This document shows positions 8,564 through 18,225 of a DNA stretch of 64,000 bases, piece after piece. The notes below the pieces were generated by a model. The model saw nothing but the letters and a program-made list of their open reading frames with translations, ran no database searches and was not told the origin of the DNA. The translations under genes were made by a program, and so were the position numbers. Each line of letters starts with the position of its first letter. Position 1 is the first letter of the stretch. Source of the DNA: Shewanella mangrovi (GTDB lineage: Bacteria; Pseudomonadota; Gammaproteobacteria; Enterobacterales; Shewanellaceae); the NCBI RefSeq assembly GCF_000753795.1, contig NZ_JPEO01000002.1:434001-498000 (forward strand), written 5' to 3'.

Positions 8564-8649
8564 ATGAAGAGATACTGTATGAAATTACAGTAACGTTAGC
8601 GAAACATCATAAAAAATTCAAATTCTCTGTTGGCATAATCGCGCCATAA

Positions 8650-8666
8650 TTGCGCTACACGCGCAA
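8650..8666. repeat. Inverted repeat upstream of cellulase
   Basis: TTGCGC (8650-8655), five bases, GCGCAA (8661-8666): a 6+6 perfect dyad of operator size in the topB-cellulase gap. Confidence 0.35.
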
Positions 8667-8682
8667 AAATCAATCCAGCGAA

Positions 8683-8696
8683 TTGTAAATTTACAA
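8683..8696. promoter_or_regulatory. 14-bp palindrome, candidate operator
   Basis: TTGTAAATTTACAA is a perfect 14-bp palindrome, 43 bp upstream of a TATACT -10-like box (8739-8744) for the cellulase gene. The regulator is unknown. Confidence 0.4.
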
Positions 8697-8813
8697 CGAC
8701 ATTTAGGCTTGTACTGCAATTGTTAAGAAATTTGTCGCTATACTGCATTTAGTCAGAATTTTCGCATCTGCTTATAGAGCCGGTTAAAAGGGACTTTAAG
8801 GAAGGTAAATCTT

Positions 8814-10712
8814 ATGCCACTCAAACTAAAAAAATCGTTAGTTTCTGCAGCGTTATTCTCTATTGCCTGCACCTCAACAGCCTATGCCAATGTGCCAGCA
8901 CTAACCGTTGAAAATGGCCAAATTCTCAGTGGCGGTGAGCTAAGAAGCTTTGCTGGTAACAGCTTCTTTTGGAGCAATACCGGCTGGGGACAGGAGAAGA
9001 TGTACAATGCAGATGTTGTTGCTTGGCTAAAAAATGACTGGAAAACATCAATTGTTCGGGTTGCCTTAGGTGCAGATGAGGGCGGTTCATATCTTGATGA
9101 TCCCGCCGGCAATCTGGCGCGAATCAAGACCGTAGTAGACGCAGCCATTGCCAACGATATGTACGTCATCATCGACTTTCATTCACACCACGCTGAAGAC
9201 AAAAAAGCAGCTGCTATTCAGTTTTTTACGCAGATGGCGCAGCTCTATGGAACGCATAACAACGTCATTTACGAAATCTACAACGAACCGCTGCAAATCA
9301 GTTGGTCAAATGTGATTAAACCTTATGCTATCGATGTGATTAACGCTATCCGAGCCATCGACCCAGATAATTTAATTGTGGTGGGTACCCCTACGTGGTC
9401 ACAAGATGTAGACGTGGCGTCGCAAGATCCTATCGTCGGTACTAACATTGCCTATGCCCTGCACTTTTACGCTGGTACTCACGGTCAGTCACTGCGTAAT
9501 AAAGCGCTGACCGCAATGAATAATGGTATTGCCCTTATGGTCACTGAGTGGGGCGCAGTCAACGCCGACGGCAACGGTGCCGTCGCCCAAGCCAGCATCA
9601 ACGATTGGCTCAACTTTCTTGCAACCAATAACCTTACCCATCTCAATTGGGCGGTGAGTGATAAAAATGAAGGCGCGTCCATTATTAAACCGGGGGTTAA
9701 TCCACATGGAAACTGGAGCGCGAGTGACCTGACAGCTTCTGGAACGGTAGTAAAAGATATCATCGCCAACTGGGGCACCAGTGTGGATAGTTCAGACGAC
9801 GGTGACGACTCATCATCTGGCGGTTCAGAGCCAAATCCGCCTGGCGACAATAGCGGTAACGATGCGGCTGCAGCGGCAAATTGTGAGCATGTCATTACCA
9901 ATAGTTGGAGCGGCGGTTTTCAAGGCGCCATTCGTATTACTAACAACAGCGATAACCAACTTAATGGCTGGCAAGTGCATTGGACCTATAGTGATGGCAC
10001 TGTGATTACCCAAAGCTGGGGCGCGAACCTCAGCGGCGCTTATACCGCTAGCGATGTCGACTGGAATGCCACTATCGCGCCACACAGCACGGTTGAGATG
10101 GGATTCATTGCTAATGGTGCAGGAAACGCCTCAACCGTTAGCGGTGATGTATGTCAGCTGACGTCAGATAGCAATGATAACGGCTCAGATGAGGGTGCTG
10201 GCGATACCGATTCTGGCACAGGCACAGATGATGGCGATGCAAAGGACCCAGGTTCAGGTGACGACACTGGTAGTGGCGGTGACACTGGTGACAATGGAGG
10301 AACAGGTTCTGATACCGGCTCTGGCGGCGCTGAAGACGGCAGCACTGGTGGAGATGATAGCAACACAGGAGGCGGAACGCCTGATGATGGTTCAGACAAT
10401 CCAGACCCCGAAACACCTGCAGCTATCGCCATGTGTGAATATCAAGTGACCAATCGTTGGCAAGGCGGGTTTCAGGCAGCGATAAAAATCACCAATGTTT
10501 CCGACTCAATGATAAATGGCTGGCGCGTTAATTGGAGCTACAGCGATGGCTCTCAAGTCGGCAATTTATGGAATGCTGCACTCAGCGATAACTACGCTGC
10601 CAGCAATTTGAGCTGGAACGCAAATATCGCACCGAATCAAACGGTAGAGTTTGGCTTCACTGGTACCGGTAGCGGTGATAGTCAGAATCTTAGCGGTGAT
10701 ATTTGTCAGTAA
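8814..10712 (+). CDS. Secreted GH5 endoglucanase with two CBM2 modules
   Basis: A 632-residue extracellular cellulase. A signal peptide (1-25, ending AYA) precedes a glycoside hydrolase family 5 domain (about 27-322) that cleaves beta-1,4-glucan; the acid/base is E158 in YEIYNEPL and the nucleophile E245 in VTEWGA, with the family's VVDAAIANDMYVIIDFHSHH before. Two cellulose-binding family 2 modules follow, about 357-448 and 541-632, each starting and ending with Cys (CEHVITNSW...VCQ; CEYQVTNRW...ICQ) and bearing GFQ and NGW motifs. They are joined by acidic Asp/Gly/Ser/Thr linkers (323-352 and 450-535). AAGGAAGG gives the ribosome binding site. The gene stands alone; its modular form suggests a degrader of plant or algal polysaccharide and possible acquisition by transfer. 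Confidence 0.93.
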   Translation: MPLKLKKSLVSAALFSIACTSTAYANVPALTVENGQILSGGELRSFAGNSFFWSNTGWGQEKMYNADVVAWLKNDWKTSIVRVALGADEGGSYLDDPAGNLARIKTVVDAAIANDMYVIIDFHSHHAEDKKAAAIQFFTQMAQLYGTHNNVIYEIYNEPLQISWSNVIKPYAIDVINAIRAIDPDNLIVVGTPTWSQDVDVASQDPIVGTNIAYALHFYAGTHGQSLRNKALTAMNNGIALMVTEWGAVNADGNGAVAQASINDWLNFLATNNLTHLNWAVSDKNEGASIIKPGVNPHGNWSASDLTASGTVVKDIIANWGTSVDSSDDGDDSSSGGSEPNPPGDNSGNDAAAAANCEHVITNSWSGGFQGAIRITNNSDNQLNGWQVHWTYSDGTVITQSWGANLSGAYTASDVDWNATIAPHSTVEMGFIANGAGNASTVSGDVCQLTSDSNDNGSDEGAGDTDSGTGTDDGDAKDPGSGDDTGSGGDTGDNGGTGSDTGSGGAEDGSTGGDDSNTGGGTPDDGSDNPDPETPAAIAMCEYQVTNRWQGGFQAAIKITNVSDSMINGWRVNWSYSDGSQVGNLWNAALSDNYAASNLSWNANIAPNQTVEFGFTGTGSGDSQNLSGDICQ

Positions 10713-10732
10713 CGCGGGTTACCCGATAACAG

Positions 10733-10759
10733 AAAAGGCGCCGCAATTGGCGCCTTTTT
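10733..10759. terminator. Bidirectional terminator between cellulase and fadJ
   Basis: AAAAGGCGCC (10733-10742), loop GCAATT, GGCGCCTTTT (10749-10758): a 10-bp perfect stem with T runs on both strands, serving two convergent genes. Confidence 0.88.
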
Positions 10760-10773
10760 AATGACTGAATCCG

Positions 10774-12927
10774 CTATGGGTGAAACTTACGCTGCTCAGC
10801 GGCCATCGACTCTAGTAAGGCAGCTGGCGCAAAACGTTCTCCATAACGCTGTTGGTAACCTTTCAGTATCGTCACCAGATTGGCTGCCCCTAAACTGTCG
10901 ATGTAGCGGAATGGCCCACCAAGAAACGGCGGAAATCCTATGCCGAAAATGGCGCCAATATCGCCATCACGGGCACATTCGATAATCCCCTCTTCCAGAC
11001 AACGCACGGCTTCGTTAAGCATCTGCACCACACAACGCTCGGCCAAATTAGCATGTTCTGTACTCGTGCCGGGTGTAATTCCCAATACCTTATACACTGA
11101 ACTATCGACCTGCTTTTTGTTGCCTTGACGCTTGATGCGCTCCATCAGCGATGGCTTACCATAACGGTAGAAACCTTTGCCATTTTTACGGCCTTTACGA
11201 TCATCCACGAGCAGTTTTTCAAACGCCGCTGGCGCCTGAAAACGTGATCCCAGTTCCGACTCTAAGATCGGCCCAATCTTAGCGCCAACATCAATGCCAA
11301 CTTCATCAAGCAGCGTGATAGGACCAACGGGGAAACCAAATTTCACCAACGCTCTATCGAGCTCCTCGATCGTATTGCCCTCAAGCAGTAACTGCGCCGC
11401 TTCATTCATGTACAGCGCCAAAATACGGTTCACATAAAAACCGGCGCCATCCTTGACCACAATCGGCGTTTTGCCCTGTTTACGCGCAAATGCGACCGTC
11501 GTAGCGATGGTTTCTGGCGAGGTTTTCTCGTGGGCAATAACCTCTACCAGCGGCATTTTTTCTACCGGTGAGAAGTAATGTAAACCAATGACGTTTTCTG
11601 GTCGCATCGCCACCGAGGCAATTTGCCCGATTGGGAGCGATGAAGTATTTGATGCAAATACGGTATGTTCACTGCATTCGCGTTCGATATCCTGCACCAT
11701 TTGATGTTTTAGGCTAAGGTCTTCAAACACTGCCTCCACAACAATATCGGCATCTTTTACGCCCACATAATCAACCGTGGTACTCATCAGTGACATCTGT
11801 TTATCACGCTGCTGCGGCGTCATATGACGGCGCTGTACACCTTTACTCATTAGCTTATAGGCATAGGCCAGCGCATTTGATAACCCTTGTTGACTAATAT
11901 CTTTGACGCGCACCGGAATTTTAGCTTTTGAGACGGTGACCGAGGCAATGCCACCGCCCATCAAACCACCGCCTAAGACCACGGCTTTGCTGACCTTGCG
12001 CGGCGTGGCATCCGCAGCACCCGTTTCCTTCTTCATCTCAGTGGTGGCAAAAAAGATCGAGCGCAGTGCCGCAGACTCTGGCGTCATCACCAACTCACCA
12101 AAATAACGCGCTTCGGTAGACAAGCCGGCCGCCATGCCTTCATCGGCACCAATTCGTACCGCCTCAATAATTCTTAATGGGGCCGGATAATTGCCTTTGG
12201 TTTTGCCCTCAACCTGTTTGCGCGCTTGTTCAAACAATATATTACGGCCAAAGTGGCTGGTTTCCAGCGCCAGCTCCAGCGCAGATTGCTTACGCTTTGC
12301 GCGACGTTTACCTGACTGTACCAACTGAATTGCAGCCTCTAACAGAATGGTGTTCGGCACCACATCATCAACGAGACCGAGCTTTAATGCTTGTTTCGCT
12401 CTGAGTTGCTTGCCAGTCAGCATCAGATCTAACGCTTTGGCAATCCCAATTAGCTTTGGCAAACGCTGAGTACCGCCGCTACCAGGCAAGAGGCCTAACT
12501 GCACTTCCGGCAAACCGAGCATGGTTTTCGCATCATCACTACAAACCCGCTTGTGGCAAGCCAGCGCCAGTTCTAAACCGCCGCCGAGACAAGCCCCGTG
12601 AATAGCAGCCACGACGGGCATCGCCAGATTTTCAAGCTCAGCAAACAGTTTATGCCCAGCTGCAGAGAGTTCACTGGCCTTATCACTGGTATCGCAAGCG
12701 TCGAGCATGGAGATATCTGCACCAGCAACAAAAGAATCCTTTTTACCGGAAATAACCACCAGCCCTTTAATGCTACTGTCGTTGCGGATCTCGGCTAACA
12801 ACGCCGTCATCTCAGGCACAAATTCAGCTTTCAGGGTATTCATGCTGTCGCCAATCACATCCATGGTCAACAGTGCAATACCGTCGTCGCGACGCGTCAG
12901 CGTAAAGGTGTTATTTGAGGTTGTCAT
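10774..12927 (-). CDS. fadJ: Fatty acid oxidation complex alpha subunit FadJ
   Basis: A 717-residue bifunctional enzyme of beta-oxidation. The N-terminal part (about 1-190) is an enoyl-CoA hydratase/isomerase with the oxyanion-hole segments SFVAGADI and [18 protein letters not shown]; the second half is an NAD-dependent 3-hydroxyacyl-CoA dehydrogenase with a Rossmann motif [12 protein letters not shown] (about 317-328), [10 protein letters not shown] and the [13 protein letters not shown] segment. Length matches E. coli FadJ (714). It starts one base after fadI and works with it as an alpha2-beta2 complex, in E. coli used mainly without oxygen. FadB-FadA is the aerobic equivalent; the gene order fadI-fadJ and partner type favour FadJ. 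Confidence 0.94.
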   Translation of the reverse strand: MTTSNNTFTLTRRDDGIALLTMDVIGDSMNTLKAEFVPEMTALLAEIRNDSSIKGLVVISGKKDSFVAGADISMLDACDTSDKASELSAAGHKLFAELENLAMPVVAAIHGACLGGGLELALACHKRVCSDDAKTMLGLPEVQLGLLPGSGGTQRLPKLIGIAKALDLMLTGKQLRAKQALKLGLVDDVVPNTILLEAAIQLVQSGKRRAKRKQSALELALETSHFGRNILFEQARKQVEGKTKGNYPAPLRIIEAVRIGADEGMAAGLSTEARYFGELVMTPESAALRSIFFATTEMKKETGAADATPRKVSKAVVLGGGLMGGGIASVTVSKAKIPVRVKDISQQGLSNALAYAYKLMSKGVQRRHMTPQQRDKQMSLMSTTVDYVGVKDADIVVEAVFEDLSLKHQMVQDIERECSEHTVFASNTSSLPIGQIASVAMRPENVIGLHYFSPVEKMPLVEVIAHEKTSPETIATTVAFARKQGKTPIVVKDGAGFYVNRILALYMNEAAQLLLEGNTIEELDRALVKFGFPVGPITLLDEVGIDVGAKIGPILESELGSRFQAPAAFEKLLVDDRKGRKNGKGFYRYGKPSLMERIKRQGNKKQVDSSVYKVLGITPGTSTEHANLAERCVVQMLNEAVRCLEEGIIECARDGDIGAIFGIGFPPFLGGPFRYIDSLGAANLVTILKGYQQRYGERFAPAALLESMAAEQRKFHP

Positions 12928-12928
12928 A

Positions 12929-14239
12929 TTACTCCACCTCCAAAATCATCGCCGTTCCCAAGCCGCCTGCCGCACAAGCGGTCGTCAATGCCGTGCCGCC
13001 TCCGCGACGTTTAAGTTCATTGCACACTTGAGTAATGAGTCGCGTACCTGTGGCAGCAAATGGATGGCCGTAAGCCAATGAACCACCAAGTACATTAAAT
13101 TTATCCATATCAATTTCGCCTATCGCACGGCTTTGACCGAGTTGCTCTTGAGCAAACTTCTTCGAGGCAAACATCTTAATATTGGCGAGGGTTTGTGCGG
13201 CAAATGCTTCGTGCATTTCAATCAAATCCAGATCTTCCAACTGCATGCCCGCACGTTGGAGTGCCAGCGGCGTCGCATAGGATGGCCCCATGAGCATATC
13301 CTGCCATACATCAATGGCAGTAAAAGCGTAACTTTTGATATACCCCATCGGCTGATAACCAAGTGCTTTGGCCTTGCCTTCACTCATCAGCAATACCGCC
13401 GATGCGCCATCGGTTAATGGAGTACTGGTGGCGGCGGTAACAGTGCCGTGCTTGTGGTCAAATACTGGTTTGAGTTTGGCGTATGATTCAATTGACGAGT
13501 TGTCGCGAATATTGTTGTCACGTTCGATAAAGCCCTTGTATGGAGGTACATGCGCCACCATTACTTCTTGGGCGAGCTTACCTTCACTCCAACTTTTGCT
13601 TGCCAGCGTATGAGAGCGATGTGCCAAAGCATCCTGATCGGCGCGGCTGATATTATGCGTTTTCGCCATCTGCTCGGCGGTCTGTCCCATTGACAAACCA
13701 GTGGAATATTCAGCGACTGCCGGTGGAACGGGCAACAAATCTTTCGGGCGAATGCTGCCAATGATTTTCAGACGTTGCGATAAACTGCGCGCTTTACTGA
13801 GATCCAGCAGCGCAATTGCCAGCTTTTTGCTGACGCCGACTGGCAATAAAGAAGACGAATCCGCGCCGCCGGCAATACCAATCTCGATATTGCCACACAT
13901 AATCGCTTCGGCAACGTTAACCGTAGATTGAAAACTGGTCGCGCAGGCCCGTGTCACGCTGTAGGCATCAGTGCTGACTTGCATACCGGTGCCGAGCACA
14001 ATTTCGCGGGCAATATTGGGAGCGGCGGGCATTTGTACCACTTGACCATAAACCAGTTGCTCCACCAATTTAGCGTCTAATTCGCAACGCTGCAGTAACT
14101 CAGACACCACCATTTTGCCCAAGTCCAGCGCCGACATACCGTGAAAAGCAGTTGCTTGGCGCGCAAACGGCGTACGTAACCCGGCTACAATGGCGATGCG
14201 TTCGCCGCGAGCATTGGTTAACTGTTGTTTATCACTCAT
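12929..14239 (-). CDS. fadI: 3-ketoacyl-CoA thiolase FadI
   Basis: A 436-residue thiolase, the same length as E. coli FadI, catalysing the CoA-dependent cleavage that closes each beta-oxidation round. The nucleophilic cysteine is C99 in [11 protein letters not shown]; the C-terminal catalytic segments [14 protein letters not shown] and [10 protein letters not shown] are intact. It is the first gene of a two-gene operon with fadJ (1-bp gap). Upstream lie a FadR-like dyad and a PsrA-like dyad, fitting control by long-chain acyl-CoA or fatty acids. Confidence 0.94.
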   Translation of the reverse strand: MSDKQQLTNARGERIAIVAGLRTPFARQATAFHGMSALDLGKMVVSELLQRCELDAKLVEQLVYGQVVQMPAAPNIAREIVLGTGMQVSTDAYSVTRACATSFQSTVNVAEAIMCGNIEIGIAGGADSSSLLPVGVSKKLAIALLDLSKARSLSQRLKIIGSIRPKDLLPVPPAVAEYSTGLSMGQTAEQMAKTHNISRADQDALAHRSHTLASKSWSEGKLAQEVMVAHVPPYKGFIERDNNIRDNSSIESYAKLKPVFDHKHGTVTAATSTPLTDGASAVLLMSEGKAKALGYQPMGYIKSYAFTAIDVWQDMLMGPSYATPLALQRAGMQLEDLDLIEMHEAFAAQTLANIKMFASKKFAQEQLGQSRAIGEIDMDKFNVLGGSLAYGHPFAATGTRLITQVCNELKRRGGGTALTTACAAGGLGTAMILEVE

Positions 14240-14322
14240 TCGTCGTCCTTCTCCACAGATCGTTCCCGGTCACAGGGAAAAGCTAATCTCTCGATTTTTA
14301 CCTAGCACCGCCATAGCGCCGC

Positions 14323-14339
14323 AACAGGTCTGACCATCA
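14323..14339. promoter_or_regulatory. Candidate FadR operator of fadIJ
   Basis: AACAGGTCTGACCATCA matches the E. coli FadR consensus AACTGGTCNGACCAGTT at 13 of 17 positions, including the whole GGTCTGACC core. It lies about 84 bp upstream of fadI. Confidence 0.6.
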
Positions 14340-14376
14340 AAATGTGATCTGATTCTAGCTTTTTATTCTCAGGTTT

Positions 14377-14390
14377 TAAACAGTCGTTTA
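14377..14390. promoter_or_regulatory. Candidate PsrA-type operator of fadIJ
   Basis: TAAACAGTCGTTTA is a perfect 5+5 dyad with a 4-bp spacer and fits the AAAC-N2-4-GTTT pattern known for PsrA, the fatty-acid-responsive TetR repressor used by Pseudomonas and reported to control fatty-acid genes in Shewanella. Confidence 0.4.
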
Positions 14391-14480
14391 GATTTTTTGC
14401 TGGGGAATTTCTGTGCGAATAACTTAAGTCGATGAAATTAAAACTCACTTAAGCTGTCGAAGACTAGACTACAAGCCTTG

Positions 14481-14586
14481 TTAAGATAAGAGTGTGGTAA
14501 GGTTAGGACAGCTTCTGTGTTCGCTTTCAGCGCAGTGTTGTGTCCAAGCTAACGCGCTCATCTTAATGAATTATGCGATACCACAC
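14481..14586. other. Segment with several nested and crossing inverted repeats
   Basis: GTTAG-GACA (14502-14510) pairs with TGTC (14541-14544) and CTAAC (14549-14553), enclosing CTG/CAG and CGCT-TTC-AGCG. In addition TTAAGAT (14481-14487) matches ATCTTAA (14560-14566) and GTGTGGTA (14492-14499) matches TACCACAC (14579-14586); these last two pairings cross each other. Could be a structured 5' leader or small RNA, or chance. Confidence 0.3.
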
Positions 14587-14823
14587 GTTTGTGAATTTAT
14601 TGCCGCTGCGGCTGCCATCACGCATTGCTCCGTACTGATAGCTCATGCATGACCATTACTGGGGCAAAGCGCCGCGATATACAATTGTGATAACGCGCCT
14701 TTGTAACCTGAAAAAAGTTTAACTTTTAATTTAAGGTGATTTGTACTTCAATCGGCGTAAGCCAAGGCAAAGTAACGTAATTTTGGGCGCTTACGCTCAA
14801 CCTTTAGTAAGAGAATAATTGAT

Positions 14824-15780
14824 ATGCCACTCAGCAATTTTCATGCGTTAAGACGCTATCTCGACAAGATTATTTTGGGGCAACCCACGCTCACCGAAAA
14901 CCTGTTAATTGCATTAATTGCCGATGGTCATTTATTGGTAGAAGGCCCTCCAGGGCTGGCAAAAACTCGTGCGGTTAAGGCCTTGTGCGACGGCATTGAA
15001 GGCGACTTTCACCGAATTCAGTTTACCCCTGATTTGTTACCTGCCGATTTAACCGGTACCGATATCTACCGCGCACAAACTGGCACCTTTGAGTTTGAAG
15101 CGGGACCCGTCTTTCATAACTTAATTCTGGCCGATGAGATCAACCGCGCTCCCGCGAAGGTGCAGTCAGCGTTGTTAGAAGCGATGGCAGAGGGCCAAGT
15201 CACCGTTGGCAAGCATTCATATAAATTGCCCGAGCTGTTTTTAGTAATGGCGACACAAAACCCGCTGGAAAACGAAGGCACCTATCCACTGCCAGAAGCC
15301 CAGTTAGACCGCTTTTTGATGCACTTAAACCTCGACTATCCGTCGGCAGAGACCGAACTGGAAATCATGCGGCTGTCACGCAACGAAGCCAAAACCCAGC
15401 AGATCGAACGTATTACACCAATTGCGCAGGCTGAAGTGTTTACCGCACGTAAACAGGCGTTGGAAATCTACTTAGCGGAGCCGCTGGAGCGCTATATCGT
15501 CGATATTATTAGTGCCACCCGCCAGCCGCAACGCTTCAGCGACCAGTTAGCCAAATGGCTCGAATACGGCGTTAGCCCACGGGCAACCCAATCGATAGAA
15601 CGTTGTGCTCGTGCGCGCGCTTGGTTGAAAGAACGCGACTTCGTAGCGCCAGAAGATATTCAGGCGGTTGTGCCCAACGTACTGCGTCACCGGTTGCTGC
15701 TAAGTTATCAGGCGCAAGCTGAAGGCGTTAGCCGTGATGAAGTGATCAACCATATTTTGAGTCAGGTAGCGGTTCCCTAA
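14824..15780 (+). CDS. moxR: MoxR-family AAA+ ATPase
   Basis: A 318-residue AAA+ ATPase of the MoxR class. Walker A is GPPGLAKT (41-48), Walker B LILADEIN (100-107), followed by AKVQSALLEAMAEGQVT and the ATQNPLENEGTYPLPEAQLDRF sensor-1 region typical of MoxR. Such proteins are chaperone-like partners of VWA proteins encoded beside them. It opens a six-gene operon: its stop overlaps the next start by one base (TAATG). It probably acts in the cytoplasm on the membrane-bound Bat VWA proteins. Confidence 0.93.
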   Translation: MPLSNFHALRRYLDKIILGQPTLTENLLIALIADGHLLVEGPPGLAKTRAVKALCDGIEGDFHRIQFTPDLLPADLTGTDIYRAQTGTFEFEAGPVFHNLILADEINRAPAKVQSALLEAMAEGQVTVGKHSYKLPELFLVMATQNPLENEGTYPLPEAQLDRFLMHLNLDYPSAETELEIMRLSRNEAKTQQIERITPIAQAEVFTARKQALEIYLAEPLERYIVDIISATRQPQRFSDQLAKWLEYGVSPRATQSIERCARARAWLKERDFVAPEDIQAVVPNVLRHRLLLSYQAQAEGVSRDEVINHILSQVAVP

Positions 15781-16715
15781 TGAGTGCAGCAATCAATGAA
15801 CTACTGCCGCAGTTTGCTGATGGAGTTCATCTGCATGAGGCTGAACTGTTAGCCTGCCGTAATCTGGCGCGCGCGCTGCCTGACCGTCAGGCGCGTGCCC
15901 GTGCAGCCATGTCTGGCCATCGTAGTAGCCTTATCAAAGGGCGAGGCATGGAGTTCGCCGAAGTCCGCCATTATCAACAAGGCGATGATATTCGTACGAT
16001 TGACTGGCGCGTAACGGCGCGCACCGGGAAAGCGCACACTAAGCTTTTTGTTGAAGAGCGCGAGCGACCTGTGCTGTTGTTGGTCGACATGAAACACAGT
16101 CTCTATTTCGGCTCTACGCTGTTGCTGCAAGCGGTACAAGCGGCTCATCTGGCCGCCACGCTAGGCTGGAATGCGATACAACAAGGAGACCGAATCGGGG
16201 CCTTGATTGTGTCAGATAATCAGCCGCGAGAGTTAAAGCCACGAGCGCGTGAACAAGGCATTCTGGCGTTGATTTCAGCGCTGACGCAAGTGCATCAAAC
16301 ACAACTTAATCGCGCAGAGTCACAATCTCCCGAACAGCTAATGGCGCATAGTTGCCGGCAGCTTGCGCGAATTGTCAAACCCGGTTCTATGGTGTGGATT
16401 ATCACCGATGGCACTGGCTTTAACGACGATTGCTTGCAGGCATTGACCAATGTCAAACGTCACAGTGAGATTGCCGCGTTTGTGGTGTCTGATCCGCTGC
16501 GCAGCGGTGCTTTACCCTTACCAAAACGTTTTACGCTGCCTGTCAAAGATAACGGTAAATCAATGCTACTTGACCGTCACAGTTACGATGCATGGCTATT
16601 ACGTCAGCAACAACAGATGCAGCAATTTGAACACATGATGCAATCCTTGCGCGCCAGCGTGCGCCGCATTGATGCTGGTACCAACCTTAATCAACAACTG
16701 AATTTGTTACGATGA
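15780..16715 (+). CDS. DUF58 protein of the Bat operon
   Basis: A 311-residue DUF58 protein. The hallmark RGMEFAEVRHYQQGDDIR-TIDWR lies at about 56-79, followed by a degenerate VWA-like half with VLLLVDMKHS and MVWIITDGTGF. DUF58 proteins are always found next to MoxR and probably link the ATPase to the VWA proteins; the molecular role is unknown. It overlaps moxR by 1 bp and the next gene by 4 bp, so the six genes are translationally coupled. Confidence 0.9.
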   Translation: MSAAINELLPQFADGVHLHEAELLACRNLARALPDRQARARAAMSGHRSSLIKGRGMEFAEVRHYQQGDDIRTIDWRVTARTGKAHTKLFVEERERPVLLLVDMKHSLYFGSTLLLQAVQAAHLAATLGWNAIQQGDRIGALIVSDNQPRELKPRAREQGILALISALTQVHQTQLNRAESQSPEQLMAHSCRQLARIVKPGSMVWIITDGTGFNDDCLQALTNVKRHSEIAAFVVSDPLRSGALPLPKRFTLPVKDNGKSMLLDRHSYDAWLLRQQQQMQQFEHMMQSLRASVRRIDAGTNLNQQLNLLR

Positions 16716-17245
16716 GTGTGAGTTCTTCCTCCCCAAACCCAGCGCTTGCCAACATGCAGGATATTCAACTGCCTGCAGACATCGGTTGGTGGCCGCTGGC
16801 CCCCGGTATTTGGGCGGTTGCGATTATCAGCTTGCTCCTGATACTGTTCGCCAGCATTTGGCTGATAAAAGTGTTGCGTCAACGTCGCCAACAACGAGCC
16901 GCAGCCAAAGAGGCACTGGTCTTACTCGACCAATTAGACAGTGACGATCCGCAATTGCCGGTTATCCTCAGTGCGCTATTAAAGCGTACCGCAATTAGCT
17001 ATGGGCAACGCCAAGATGTCGCGGGGCTGACTGACGACAACTGGTATCACTATTTAGATCAAGTGCTGCCAGAGGCGGAACGCGGACAATTCGCCAACTT
17101 ACTACAGCATCGCTATCGTCGTCCAGGGGCGACGATTGACGGCCGTCAACTCCTGCAGTTAACACGCAGCTGGCTGCAGCATGCCCCGCAGCACTTTGGC
17201 AAAAAAGCGCAAACTCGCAACGATATTAAGGAGGCAGCATGTTAA
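16712..17245 (+). CDS. DUF4381 membrane protein of the Bat operon
   Basis: A 177-residue protein with one membrane helix (about 30-52, WAVAIISLLLILFASIWLI) after the segment DIQLPADIGWWPLAPG, which is the DUF4381 signature. The remainder is a charged cytoplasmic domain. Its function is unknown, but it is a standard member of MoxR-Bat clusters in gammaproteobacteria. It overlaps the genes on both sides (4 and 7 bp). Confidence 0.85.
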   Translation: MSVSSSSPNPALANMQDIQLPADIGWWPLAPGIWAVAIISLLLILFASIWLIKVLRQRRQQRAAAKEALVLLDQLDSDDPQLPVILSALLKRTAISYGQRQDVAGLTDDNWYHYLDQVLPEAERGQFANLLQHRYRRPGATIDGRQLLQLTRSWLQHAPQHFGKKAQTRNDIKEAAC

Positions 17246-18225
17246 CTCTGGCATGGCCTTGGTTGCTGATTTTGCTGCCGCTGCCGTTAATTATTCGCCG
17301 CAAACCGACAGTGTTGACCGGCGGACAACTGAATCTGCCAGGCGTCGCGGGCTATGCCAATAGCGCCGCAACGGTAACTACTGGCAAACGTCCATGGTTG
17401 CTTTGGTGTCTGTGGTGTTTATTGGTGTTAGCCATTGCCAGACCGCAGTGGTTGGGTGAACCAATAGAGCTCCCTACTAAAGGTAGAGACTTGATGGTTG
17501 CAGTCGACCTATCCGGCAGTATGCAGATTGAAGACATGGTACTTGATGGCAAAACCGTCGACCGTTTTAGTGTGATTCAAAAAGTGGTCAGCGACTTTAT
17601 CGAACGCCGCAAGGGAGACCGTATCGGACTAATTTTGTTTGGTGATAACGCCTATCTGCAAGCACCTTTGACCCAAGACCGCCGTTCGGTCGCTCAATAT
17701 CTGCAAGAAGCCCAAATCGGCTTGGTGGGAAAGCAAACCGATATTGGTGATGCCATTGCGTTAGCCGTAAAGCGCTTTGATCGCATGGAAAAAAGTAACC
17801 GTGTGCTTATTCTGCTCACCGACGGTTCGAATAACACTGGCACCATCATGCCAGATCAGGCGACTGAGATTGCCGCCAAGCGCGGTGTGACTATCTATAC
17901 CATTGGCTTAGGTGCTGATGTGATGGAACGCCGAACCCTGTTTGGCATCGAGCGAGTTAATCCATCGGCCGATCTCGATGAAGCACAATTGAAACGCATT
18001 GCCGATAAAACCCACGGCCGTTACTTCCGCGCCCGTAATCCTAAGGATTTAGACGCGATTTACCAAGAAATCGATAAGCTCGAACCAATAAGCCGCGATG
18101 CGCTGAGTTATCGTCCACAGTCAGAGCTATTTTACTGGCCACTTGGTCTTGCACTGCTGTTAGTGTTGTTGCAAGCCATTGTCAGTATGTTGCCTGCAAG
18201 CCGTGAATACGGGAGGAATGCATGA
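17239..18225 (+). CDS. batA: VWA-domain membrane protein (BatA-like)
   Basis: A 328-residue protein with an N-terminal membrane hairpin (helices about 1-19 and 53-67), a von Willebrand A domain with an intact metal-binding MIDAS motif DLSGS (90-94) and downstream T/D ligands (LTQD, LLTDGSNNTG), and a C-terminal helix (about 295-315). The VWA domain faces the periplasm in BatA proteins. Bat proteins were linked to aerotolerance in Bacteroides and stress or envelope functions elsewhere; the true role is open. ATTAAGGAGG precedes the start. Confidence 0.9.
   Translation: MLTLAWPWLLILLPLPLIIRRKPTVLTGGQLNLPGVAGYANSAATVTTGKRPWLLWCLWCLLVLAIARPQWLGEPIELPTKGRDLMVAVDLSGSMQIEDMVLDGKTVDRFSVIQKVVSDFIERRKGDRIGLILFGDNAYLQAPLTQDRRSVAQYLQEAQIGLVGKQTDIGDAIALAVKRFDRMEKSNRVLILLTDGSNNTGTIMPDQATEIAAKRGVTIYTIGLGADVMERRTLFGIERVNPSADLDEAQLKRIADKTHGRYFRARNPKDLDAIYQEIDKLEPISRDALSYRPQSELFYWPLGLALLLVLLQAIVSMLPASREYGRNA

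Larger units (their letters stand above)
14240..14823. other. Intergenic region between divergent fadI and moxR operons
   Basis: This 584-bp region contains, from left to right, the fadI promoter side with two candidate operators (14323-14339 and 14377-14390) and a half CRP-like match AAATGTGATCT at 14339-14349, a segment rich in inverted repeats (14481-14586), and the moxR promoter side. No open frame of note is present. Confidence 0.5.

Noticed and set aside
12707..13081. 124-codon plus-strand frame opposite fadI/fadJ
   Set aside because: Antisense shadow across the junction of two well-supported genes.
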